From NCBI RefSeq assembly GCF_028561335.1, contig NZ_JAQQTG010000015.1:127433-191432 (forward strand): a DNA stretch of 64,000 nt. Reading direction: 5' to 3'. A program made the position numbers and the translations under genes. Within the stretch, counting starts at the first letter, position 1, and each line of letters opens with the position of its first letter. The DNA is from Aequorivita todarodis (GTDB lineage: Bacteria > Bacteroidota > Bacteroidia > Flavobacteriales > Flavobacteriaceae). The notes beneath the pieces are model-generated. The model saw only the letters and a list, made by a program, of their open reading frames with translations. It did no database searches and had not been told where the DNA came from. This document shows, piece by piece, positions 1 through 7,900 of the stretch.

Positions 1-391
1 TGCCTTCCTTTCTGTGCTTGGCCAGGTTTTCAAAGACCTGTTTTTTAATGTCGAGACGCTCCACTACCACTTCGATTATCCAATCGGCAGTTTTTACTTT
101 TGAAATATCATCTTCCAAATTTCCCGTGGAGATGCGCTTTGCAAAATCCTTGTGATAGAGTGGGGCGGGATTGCTTTTTATGGCTTTCTGCAAATCGTTG
201 TTCACAATTCGGTTGCGGACTGCCTTGTCTTCAAGAGTGAGGCCTTTTTTCTTTTCATCGTCCGTAAGCTCGCGCGGTACTATGTCCAGCAAAAGCACTT
301 CCACGCCAATGTTGGCAAAATGGCAGGCTATGCCGCTTCCCATAATTCCGGAACCGATTACCGCTACTTTGTTAATTCTTCTTTTTGACAT
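1..391 (-). CDS. 3-hydroxyacyl-CoA dehydrogenase, N-terminal part (cut by window edge)
   Basis: The first 130 codons of a minus-strand gene that runs off the left edge. The start at 391 reads MSKRRINKVAVIGSGIMGSG, a Rossmann NAD-binding loop (GSGIMGSG, residues 13-20) typical of 3-hydroxyacyl-CoA dehydrogenase, followed by the usual HFANIGVEVLLLD strand and a region ending in DWIIEVVVERLDIKKQVF. The family oxidises 3-hydroxyacyl-CoA in beta-oxidation and in Bacteroidota is often fused to an enoyl-CoA hydratase domain, which cannot be checked here. The MarR gene and the acyl-CoA ligase upstream fit a fatty-acid degradation locus. Confidence 0.9.
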   Translation of the reverse strand, partial: MSKRRINKVAVIGSGIMGSGIACHFANIGVEVLLLDIVPRELTDDEKKKGLTLEDKAVRNRIVNNDLQKAIKSNPAPLYHKDFAKRISTGNLEDDISKVKTADWIIEVVVERLDIKKQVFENLAKHRKEG

Positions 392-402
392 ATTTTTTTA
401 AA

Positions 403-430
403 GTTATTGGTTAATAGTTATTAGTTATTT
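403..430. repeat. Short heptad array (gttatta-like units)
   Basis: Four consecutive 7-bp units: gttattg, gttaata, gttatta, gttattt. It lies in the gap between the dehydrogenase and the MarR gene, just before a longer heptad array with a different unit. Confidence 0.6.
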
Positions 431-451
431 GTCAGTTCGAAATAACTATTT

Positions 452-524
452 TTCCTAATTCCTAATTCCTAATTCCTAATTCCTAATTCCTAATTCCTAA
501 TTCCTAATTCCTAATTCCTAATTC
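452..524. repeat. Heptanucleotide tandem array (ttcctaa)n
   Basis: About ten perfect head-to-tail copies of ttcctaa fill the gap between the dehydrogenase start and the MarR gene end. This is a short tandemly repeated sequence with a 7-bp period, one of many in this window. No reading frame uses it. Confidence 0.95.
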
Positions 525-547
525 TGAAGTGTTATTTTCTCTACTCT

Positions 548-1000
548 CTACTCTGAATTATATATTTTCTTTGAATTTATCAACTCGTTAATTGTGTTTG
601 CCACTTTTCGAAAGATTTGTAATTCTTCTGCGGGAACATTTTTTTTCACCGCTTCGTCAAAGCCCAGAACCACTCCTTTTGAAAAATCGCGCATTTCCTT
701 TCCGAAAGGCGTTAAATGGATCAACACTCCGCGACCGTCCTCTGGGTTGGGTCTTCTTTCTATCAAACCTTTTTCTTCCATAGCTTTCAAGGTGCGGGAA
801 AGGCTTGTGGCTTCCATCCCCATTTTCGGCCCGAGCGCGGTTGAGGGCGTTCCATCTTCGGGATCAATGCTTATTAAAGCAAAACCGGTTGCCATCGTAC
901 TTCCCTTTTTGCCGGCTTCTTCGTTGTACATTTTTATGACGCTCATCCAAGTGGAGCGCAATATGTAGTCTATGGTCTTCTCTTTAATTTTCTCTTGCAT
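548..1000 (-). CDS. MarR-family transcriptional regulator
   Basis: A 150-residue winged-helix regulator. The middle contains a typical MarR DNA-binding region (TALGPKMGMEATSLSRTLKAME) followed by the wing EKGLIERRPNPEDGRGVLIHLT. I chose the ATG at 1000 (MQEKIKEKTIDYIL) over the longer frame opening at 1051 because a TAnnTTTG box (TATCTTTG, minus strand, 1033-1026) lies between the two, so the longer form would begin upstream of transcription, and because family members begin with a KEKTIDY-like segment. It sits upstream of the 3-hydroxyacyl-CoA dehydrogenase and probably controls the fatty-acid genes; the ligand, perhaps an acyl-CoA, is inferred. Confidence 0.88.
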   Translation of the reverse strand: MQEKIKEKTIDYILRSTWMSVIKMYNEEAGKKGSTMATGFALISIDPEDGTPSTALGPKMGMEATSLSRTLKAMEEKGLIERRPNPEDGRGVLIHLTPFGKEMRDFSKGVVLGFDEAVKKNVPAEELQIFRKVANTINELINSKKIYNSE

Positions 1001-1025
1001 TGAAGATTTTGAAAAAGTGGAATCC

Positions 1026-1033
1026 CAAAGATA
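1026..1033 (-). promoter_or_regulatory. Bacteroidota -7 box for the MarR gene
   Basis: TATCTTTG on the minus strand matches the TAnnTTTG consensus, 25 bp upstream of the chosen start codon. No clear TTG was seen at the -33 position. Confidence 0.5.
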
Positions 1034-1178
1034 CGAAATTTTATTATGCACGCATAGTATATTATGGAGTTTTTTGGACTTAGGATTTAATGACGTAGGA
1101 CTGGTTGATGTAAGAAGTAGGCCTTATAGAAATCACGTCCTTCCAATTATTAAATTACGGCACGAACAGTAGTTTAAG

Positions 1179-1243
1179 GTCTTACGTCCTACGTCTTACC
1201 GTCTTACGTCTTACCGTCTTACGTCCTATGTCTTACCGTCTTA
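1179..1243. repeat. Heptad array (gtcttac)n
   Basis: Nine units of gtcttac or gtcctac, some with an extra c, run directly into the 3' end of the DUF488 gene; the last unit supplies its stop codon on the minus strand. It belongs to the same 7-bp-period class as the array at 452-524 but has an unrelated unit. Confidence 0.9.
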
Positions 1244-1768
1244 AATCTCTTTAGAATAATCCAACTCCCCGTCCACTATTTTTGCGGGAGCAGTATAGGG
1301 ATGTTCCGTCGCTTTATTTTCGGCCATAATGTGCATTACGGTCCAACCATCCACTTTTAGAATATCCGCTATAAGCGAGCGGTGGCAACTCCACCAAACA
1401 GCTTCCGCACACATTATGGCAGTCCGTTTTTTTGAGGCGTTTTCTTTTAGAATTTTTAAGGAATGCTGAAACTGTTCAGTTTCCATATAATCTGCATACC
1501 CTTTAAAGGAATCGAGCCGCCACGCATCGTTTTTTGAATTTGGCTCTGGTTTTCTGCGGCCGCCCAAATCTACGAGATGGGTATATTCGATTCCGTTTTC
1601 GGGCAGTGTTGTTTCCAAATTGTCCTTATTGTACTGCGGAAATTTTCGGGAACCGGGATAATGGCGTACATCGGCGAGCATTTTTATATTGAAGGAATTC
1701 AGCAATTTTAAAAATTCGTCAAATGTTCTGGTTGAATGACCGATAGTCCAAATGGTCTTCATTTTCAA
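1241..1768 (-). CDS. DUF488 family protein
   Basis: A 175-residue protein with the DUF488 hallmarks: an N-terminal TIWTIGHSTRTFDEF, then LADVRHYPGSRKFPQ, and a C-terminal AIMCAEAVWWSCHRSLIAD segment holding the conserved Cys and His. The biochemical role of the family is not settled. A start at the second methionine (1762) is equally possible. The gene stands alone between an SMR exporter and a heptad array whose last unit forms the stop codon. Confidence 0.88.
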   Translation of the reverse strand: MKMKTIWTIGHSTRTFDEFLKLLNSFNIKMLADVRHYPGSRKFPQYNKDNLETTLPENGIEYTHLVDLGGRRKPEPNSKNDAWRLDSFKGYADYMETEQFQHSLKILKENASKKRTAIMCAEAVWWSCHRSLIADILKVDGWTVMHIMAENKATEHPYTAPAKIVDGELDYSKEI

Positions 1769-1840
1769 ATGAAAAAATTATCCTTAAAGGTAAGAAATCG
1801 GGAAGGCTCTATGAAGGATTATGGGTGGTTTAACGCAACT

Positions 1841-2167
1841 TTAATTGGTTACAAATTTTAAGCCCACTATTGAAATTATCAGGGTTGAAAGAAAAAGGAC
1901 ACGCCAAAAGGTGGCGGGTTCGTTAAAATAGAAAATTCCTATCAATACCGTTCCCACAGCCCCAATGCCAGTCCAAACCGCATAGGCGGTACCGATTGGA
2001 AGCGTTTTTGAAGCTTTTATTAAGAGAAACATACTTATTGCCAAGCATACCAGAAATCCGAAGAACCACAGTTTTGATTCCAAACCAGAAGTTTCCTTTA
2101 CTTTACCAAGGCAAGCTGCGAAACCAACCTCAAAGAGGCCGCCGATAATGAGGAGGAGCCAGTTCAT
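1841..2167 (-). CDS. Small multidrug resistance (SMR) transporter, Gdx/SugE-like
   Basis: A 108-residue inner-membrane protein with four hydrophobic segments. It has the conserved membrane glutamate at residue 13 (GGLFEVGFA) and the SMR motif LPIGTAYAVWTGIGAVGTV around residues 57-75. That motif with the GLFEVG start resembles the SugE/Gdx branch, whose studied members export guanidinium in exchange for protons; assigning guanidinium here is an inference. The protein acts as a dimer, but no second SMR gene is adjacent, so a homodimer is likely. It starts 6 bp after the acyl-CoA ligase stop, suggesting co-transcription. Confidence 0.9.
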   Translation of the reverse strand: MNWLLLIIGGLFEVGFAACLGKVKETSGLESKLWFFGFLVCLAISMFLLIKASKTLPIGTAYAVWTGIGAVGTVLIGIFYFNEPATFWRVLFLSTLIISIVGLKFVTN

Positions 2168-2173
2168 GATTTT

Positions 2174-3955
2174 TTAGGAGGTATGCCCATAAATCCGATC
2201 ATACAAATCCTTATACTGTTCCTTAATCACTTTCCGTTTCATCTTCATAGTAGGCGTAAGTTGTCCTCCTTCAATACTCCAAACATCTGGGGTTAATTCA
2301 AACTTTTTCACCTTTTCCCAATGTCCGAATTTCTCATTGTAATGATCTACTTCCTCTTGTATGCGGGCAATTACTTCTTGGTTCTTCACCAATTCCTTTG
2401 GGTCGGAAGGTAGGTTGTGGTTTTTAAGTTCTCCCCATTCCTTAATAAACTCAAAATCAGGTTGGATAAGGGCCGCTGGCATTTTTTCGCCTTCGCCAAT
2501 AACCATTATCTGTTCTATAAAACGGGATTGTTTCATCACGTTTTCAATTACTTGTGGAGCTATATATTTACCGCCGCTGGTCTTGAACATTTCTTTTTTG
2601 CGGTCGGTGATCTTTAAAAAACCTTCGCTATCAATCTCACCAATATCGCCAGTATGGAAATAGCCGTCTTTTATAACTTCGTCTGTCTGTTCTTGGTTTT
2701 TGTAATAGCCAACCATTACTTGTGGGCCTTTTACCAAAATTTCGCCATCTTCAGCAATTTTCACCTCGGTTTCGCGCAACGGTTTTCCCACGGTTCCAAT
2801 CTTAAATCCGTGGTTGCGCATATCGTTCACCGAAACTACTGGTGAGGTTTCCGTGAGCCCATATCCTTCCATCACCGGGATTTGTGCAGCGTTAAAAACG
2901 CGTGCCAAACGGGGCTGTAGCGGGGCGCTACCGGAGGCAATGGCTTTTAGGTTGTTGCCCAGGGCCTCGCGCCATTTGCTGAAAATTAGCTTATTGGCAA
3001 GTTTCAACTGCATTTCATACCACCAGCCGTTTTCGCCATAGGGTTCGTATTTTAGCCCTAAGTCTATGGCCCAAAAGAACAGCTTCTTCTTTATACCGGA
3101 AAGTTCTCCACCCTTGGCATATATTTTATCGTAAACTTTTTCGAGTACCCGCGGCACTGCGGTCATCACTTCGGGTTTTACTTCCTTGAGGTTATCGCTG
3201 ATCGTCTCAAGAGATTCTGCAAAATAGAGTTCCACTCCGCAATATTGGTACATATAATGCAACATCCGTTCGTAAACGTGACATACGGGCAGGAAGCTCA
3301 GCGCTGACGATTTGCCGAGTTCAATGGGTAATCTTTCCGCGCTGTATTTCGCGTTGCTGGCAATGTTTTTATGCGAGAGCATCACGCCTTTTGGTTTTCC
3401 TGTGGTTCCAGAGGTGTATATTAAGGTGGCCACATCATCTTCATTTGTGGCTTCTTTTCTTTTGTCCAGTTCGTTTTGATTGCTTTCGTCCTTTCCTTTT
3501 TCCAGAACTTCGCTCCAGTTTTTGGCCCCTTCTATTTCATCAAAAGTGAAAACCTCTTTCAGGGAGGGAACGTTCGCTTTAATGGCCATCACTTTGTCAT
3601 AAACCTCTTTGTCTGAAACAAAGCAATAGATGGATTCGCTGTGGTTTAAAACGTATTCGTATTCTTCCTCCGAAATGGTTGGGTAAATGGGCACGTCCTG
3701 TGCGCCGGTCTGCATAATGCCTATGTCGCAAATGTTCCATTCAGATCGGTTGGTCGTGGATATGAGGGCCACTTTATCGTTGGGTTTTACGCCCATCTGT
3801 ATCAAGGCCCTGCTTATGGCATTTGCCTTGTCTATATATTCCTGGGTGGAAGTGGCGACCCACCTACCGTTGTATTTGGTAACGAGCGCTTTTTCCTGAG
3901 GGTATTTTTCAAGTTGATAGTATGGGAAATCGAAGAGTCTTTTTGGATCTGTCAT
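2174..3955 (-). CDS. Long-chain acyl-CoA synthetase (AMP-forming)
   Basis: A 593-residue AMP-binding enzyme of the FAA1/FadD type, which activates fatty acids with ATP and CoA. Visible motifs are the phosphate-binding loop TSGTTGKPKG (residues 181-190), the adenine motif EGYGLTETSP, and HTGDIGEIDSEGFLKITDRKKE followed by FKTSGGKYIAP near the hinge. The length matches bacterial long-chain ligases of about 600 residues. It is soluble or membrane-associated, with no signal peptide. The neighbouring MarR regulator and 3-hydroxyacyl-CoA dehydrogenase support a role at entry to beta-oxidation. Confidence 0.94.
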   Translation of the reverse strand: MTDPKRLFDFPYYQLEKYPQEKALVTKYNGRWVATSTQEYIDKANAISRALIQMGVKPNDKVALISTTNRSEWNICDIGIMQTGAQDVPIYPTISEEEYEYVLNHSESIYCFVSDKEVYDKVMAIKANVPSLKEVFTFDEIEGAKNWSEVLEKGKDESNQNELDKRKEATNEDDVATLIYTSGTTGKPKGVMLSHKNIASNAKYSAERLPIELGKSSALSFLPVCHVYERMLHYMYQYCGVELYFAESLETISDNLKEVKPEVMTAVPRVLEKVYDKIYAKGGELSGIKKKLFFWAIDLGLKYEPYGENGWWYEMQLKLANKLIFSKWREALGNNLKAIASGSAPLQPRLARVFNAAQIPVMEGYGLTETSPVVSVNDMRNHGFKIGTVGKPLRETEVKIAEDGEILVKGPQVMVGYYKNQEQTDEVIKDGYFHTGDIGEIDSEGFLKITDRKKEMFKTSGGKYIAPQVIENVMKQSRFIEQIMVIGEGEKMPAALIQPDFEFIKEWGELKNHNLPSDPKELVKNQEVIARIQEEVDHYNEKFGHWEKVKKFELTPDVWSIEGGQLTPTMKMKRKVIKEQYKDLYDRIYGHTS

Positions 3956-4002
3956 GATAGTATTATTAAGAAAGTGAAAATAGCAAAATTATTTCAGTTT
4001 TT

Positions 4003-4042
4003 CCCAGAAAAGAAAAAGGAATGACCCATGGAGCCATTCCTT
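4003..4042 (-). terminator. Rho-independent terminator, probably the ancestral purL terminator
   Basis: On the minus strand the arms aaggaatg and cattcctt (4042-4035 and 4023-4016) form a stem with a GC-rich loop, followed by a T-rich run (plus-strand A-rich 4003-4017). It lies downstream of the purL tail remnant, not of the intact purL end. Confidence 0.7.
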
Positions 4043-4089
4043 AAATATACTGTTTTTAAATGAAAATTTTTTAGAAAAAATACAAAAGA

Positions 4090-4135
4090 CTATTTTTTCT
4101 GTTGAAGCCACTCCCGGGCATTCACAAGCGCCTGC
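4090..4135 (-). pseudogene. Remnant of the purL 3' end
   Basis: Read on the minus strand, this stretch encodes QALVNAREWLQQKK and a TAG stop, nearly the same as the real PurL C-terminus (QALVNAREWIEKK, 4979-5024). At the DNA level 4108-4135 matches 4994-5021 at 27 of 28 positions. The copy has no upstream coding sequence. A terminator in the same orientation follows it at once. It looks like the former end of purL, displaced when about 0.9 kb carrying the DUF4199 gene entered. Confidence 0.85.
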
Positions 4136-4292
4136 CCCGCAACTGCTCATAGCCGAGATGTTAGTGGCAAAGGTCCCATACCGCTACGCCAAAGCTTGAT
4201 TTTTTGATACTTGAAGGGCATCAAATAGATACCTTTATACACCTTGTAACAAATTAAGCCTGAATCTCGACTTATCGGGAAATAATAATTCC

Positions 4293-4820
4293 ATGTTACA
4301 AAACAAAAATCTCCCAATTAAAATTGGAACGGTGCTAGGCACAACCTTAGGCATAGTGGTGGTCTGCATTGGCATCATACGATATAAAACAGGTATGATT
4401 GTTCGAAACGAACAAACACTAAACTATGTATATTGGACCATATTTGCGTTTTCTGTATTTTTTGCCGTGTCCCGATATAGAAAACTTGACCCTTCCTCTT
4501 TTTCATTGCGTCAAACAGTGAAAATTGGCCTTTTGGCCGGACTCTTGAGTGGGGCATTATATACAATCTATATTATCATCCTTAACAATTATATTGTTCC
4601 AGACCTTTCTTCCCAAGTAGTCGAGTATTATAAACAGGAGCTTGCCTCAAATAGCTCCGAATTATCTAAGGAAGACATTATAGATTCAATAGCTGTAACA
4701 GAATTAAACCCAGCCATTAGGGGCTTTATCTACATTTTTGTGTGTATGGTTTTCGGAACCTTATATTCTATATTGAGTACCATTGTACTGAAGCGATTCC
4801 ATATATTCCATATTAAATAA
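4293..4820 (+). CDS. DUF4199 domain membrane protein
   Basis: A 175-residue protein with four predicted membrane segments (about residues 12-32, 42-62, 75-100 and 143-167) and a polar loop between the third and fourth, the layout of the DUF4199 family, which is common in Bacteroidota and has no known function. It is the only plus-strand gene in this part of the window and sits between the two copies of the purL 3' end, so it may be cargo of a small insertion. No partner gene is adjacent. Confidence 0.75.
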   Translation: MLQNKNLPIKIGTVLGTTLGIVVVCIGIIRYKTGMIVRNEQTLNYVYWTIFAFSVFFAVSRYRKLDPSSFSLRQTVKIGLLAGLLSGALYTIYIIILNNYIVPDLSSQVVEYYKQELASNSSELSKEDIIDSIAVTELNPAIRGFIYIFVCMVFGTLYSILSTIVLKRFHIFHIK

Positions 4821-4891
4821 AATTTAAAACCACTGTCATAAACCCCGGTAACCGTCGCACAACCCCATAATTTCTTAAAGACCAATCCCCA

Positions 4892-4926
4892 AGCTGGCGC
4901 GCGTTTGCAACGCGGGCCCTAGCTGG
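4892..4926. repeat. Intergenic palindromic repeat (gcgcgtttgcaacgcg core)
   Basis: The inverted repeat agctggcgcgcg tttgcaa cgcgggccctagct resembles a second site at 14487-14537 (gggcacgagttgcaaactcgcgccagc). Both share a TTGCAA centre flanked by complementary GC-rich arms and an AGCTGGC or GCCAGC edge. It lies just downstream of purL. Confidence 0.6.
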
Positions 4927-4978
4927 AAGTCCCACCCGTGACCCTTAAAAATTTCCTTAAAAAAACTAAACGAAAATA

Positions 4979-7900
4979 TTACTTCTTCTCAATCCACTCC
5001 CGGGCATTTACAAGCGCCTGCACCCAAGGCGAAACCTCATCATTTTTTCTATCCTTTGGGTAATACGCCCAGTTCCACGGAAAGGTGGAGCGCTCCAAAT
5101 GCGGCATCATCACTAAGTGTCTTCCTGTTTTATCAGTCATCATCGCCGTGTTGAAATCGCTGCCGTTGGGATTGGCTGGTAGGGCATCGTAGCCGTATTT
5201 TGCTACAATATTATAATGGCTTTCCGCCTTTGGAAAACTGAATTTCCCTTCCCCATGTGCAGACCAGATTCCCAAAGTGCTTCCCGCCATTGAAGATAGC
5301 ATCACGGAATTGTTCTCCTGAATTTTCACTGAAGTAAACACACATTCAAACTTGCCGGTATCGTTATGGAGCATTTTCGGCTTTTCATCATCTTCGGGAT
5401 TTAAAAGGCCGAGTTCCACAAAAAGCTGGCAACCGTTACAAACGCCCAGTGAAAGGGTATCATCCTTTGCAAAGAAATTCTTTAGGGCCGTGTTCGCTTT
5501 TTCGTTGTACAAAAACGAGCCCGCCCAACCTTTTGCGCTACCCAAAACGTCGCTATTGCTGAAACCGCCAACGGCCACCAATAGTTTTATGTCTTCCAAA
5601 TCCTCCCGGCCTTCAATCAGGTCGGTCATATGCACATCCTTTACATCAAAACCTGCGAGGTGCATCATATAAGCCATTTCGCGCTCACTGTTACTTCCTT
5701 TTTCGCGGATAACTGCGGCTTTGGGTCGGCCTCCCCCGACCCCTCCGAAGGAGGGGAGTTTACCATTGAAATTTTTTGGAAACACAAACTTCAGCGGTTG
5801 GTTCTTATAATTATCAAAACGCGCTTTTGCCTGTCTTTCGCCACTTTGGTTTTTGTCCAATAAATACGAAGTATTGTACCAAGCATCGCGCATTTCAGAA
5901 ATAGAAAATTCTAGTTCTTTATTATTATTTTTTATTGAAAGGGAAGCACTTTCTGAAACAGTTCCAATCTTTTGGAAATCGATTTTATTGTCAGAAAGCA
6001 TTTTTTCAACCGAAGTATCTTCCGAAGCTTGAATCACAACACAACAGTTTTCCGCAAATAATACTTTCACCAAATCGTTTTCACCCAAATTTGAAAGATC
6101 CAAATCCGCTCCCAAATCCACATCGGCAAAACACATTTCAAGCAAAGTGGTAATCAATCCACCCGAAGCCACATCGTGCCCGGCAAGGATTTTTTCCTCG
6201 CGAATCAATTCCTGCAGCGTATTGAAAACGGTTTTTACATATTCCGCACTTTTCACTGTTGGCGCGTCATTTCCTATGGCATTCAAAATCTGCCCGAATG
6301 AGGAACCGCCCAGTTTAAAATCGTCCTGCGAAATGTCTATGTAATAAATAGAACCTCCGTTTCTCTGCAGAACTGGTTCCACAACCTTTTGAATGTCGTT
6401 GCAATTTCCCGCTGCTGAAATAATCACGGTTCCGGGAGAAATTACTTCGCCATCCTTGTATTTCTGCTTCATGGAAAGCGAATCCTTTCCAGTGGGAACG
6501 TTGATTCCCAAATCAATCGCAAAGTCTGAAACGGCTTTTACGGCGGCATAAAGTCTGGCATCTTCGCCTTCGTTATTGCAGGGCCACATCCAGTTTGCGG
6601 AAAGGGACACACTTTTCAATCCGTCCTTTAACGGCGCCCAAACAATGTTGGTAAGCGATTCTGTAATGGCATTGCGCGAACCGGCAGCAGGGTCAATTAA
6701 AGCCGTTAATGGCGAATGTCCGATACTCGTAGCAACACCTTCCTTTCCGTGGAAATCCAGCGCCATGACGCCGCAGTTGTTTAATGGAAGTTGTAACGGC
6801 CCTGCGGTTTGCTGTTTGGCAACACGGCCCGTAACACAACGGTCCACTTTGTTGGTAAGCCAGTCCTTACAGGCCACGGCTTCCAATTGGAGCACTTGCT
6901 CCAAATATTCTTTTATACGGGAAACTTCGTAAGCAGCATTTTTATAATTTCTGTTTACGGTTTTGTCTTTCATTATAGTTTTTGGCGAACTGCCGAACAT
7001 ATCTTCCAAAGCGAAATCCATTGGCTTTTCACCTTTTTCATTTTCAAAACAGAAACGTCTGTCGCCGGTAACGTGGCCTACTTCATACATGGGTGAGCGC
7101 TCTCTGTCTGCTACTTTTTGAAGTTTTTGGATATTCTCTTCGCCAATAATCAAGCCCATGCGTTCCTGGCTTTCGTTGCCCATAATTTCCTTCGCGGAAA
7201 GGGTAGGGTCGCCAATGGGGAGTTTGTCCAATTCAATACGTCCGCCAGTATCCTCTACCAATTCGCTCAAGCAATTTAAATGCCCGCCAGCGCCGTGATC
7301 GTGAATGGAAACGATTGGGTTTTCATCACTTTCAACCATTGCGCGGATGGCGTTTGCTGCACGTTTCTGCATTTCGGGATTGCTTCGTTGGATTGCGTTC
7401 AATTCAATTCCGCTGTGGAATTCCCCCGTATCTGCCGAAGAAACCGCGGCACCGCCCATCCCGATACGGTAATTGTCACCGCCTAAAACTACAATTTTAT
7501 CGCCTTCCTCCGGTTTGCCCTTAATGGCCTGGCTTGCTTTTCCGTAACCGATTCCGCCAGCCAGCATAATCACTTTATCATATCCTAACTTGCGAGCGTC
7601 ATGCTCTCCCCCTTCGGGGGAGCCGGAGGGGGCATCCTCTTCGTGTTCAAACGTTAGCACAGAACCTGCAATCAAGGGTTGTCCGAATTTATTTCCAAAA
7701 TCGGAAGCGCCATTACTGGCTTTTATCAAAATATCGAGGGGCGTTTGGTAGAGCCAATCGCGCTCTTTCATACTTTTTTCCCAGGGACGCTCTTCGTTTA
7801 AGCGAGAATATGAAGTCATATAAACCGCAGTTCCCGCCAATGGCAACGAACCTTTACCGCCAGCCAAGCGGTCGCGGATTTCCCCACCGCTTCCGGTTGC

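Noticed and set aside
403-524. Tandem repeats considered as a CRISPR array
   Set aside because: The units are 7 bp without spacers, and no cas genes are present in the window.
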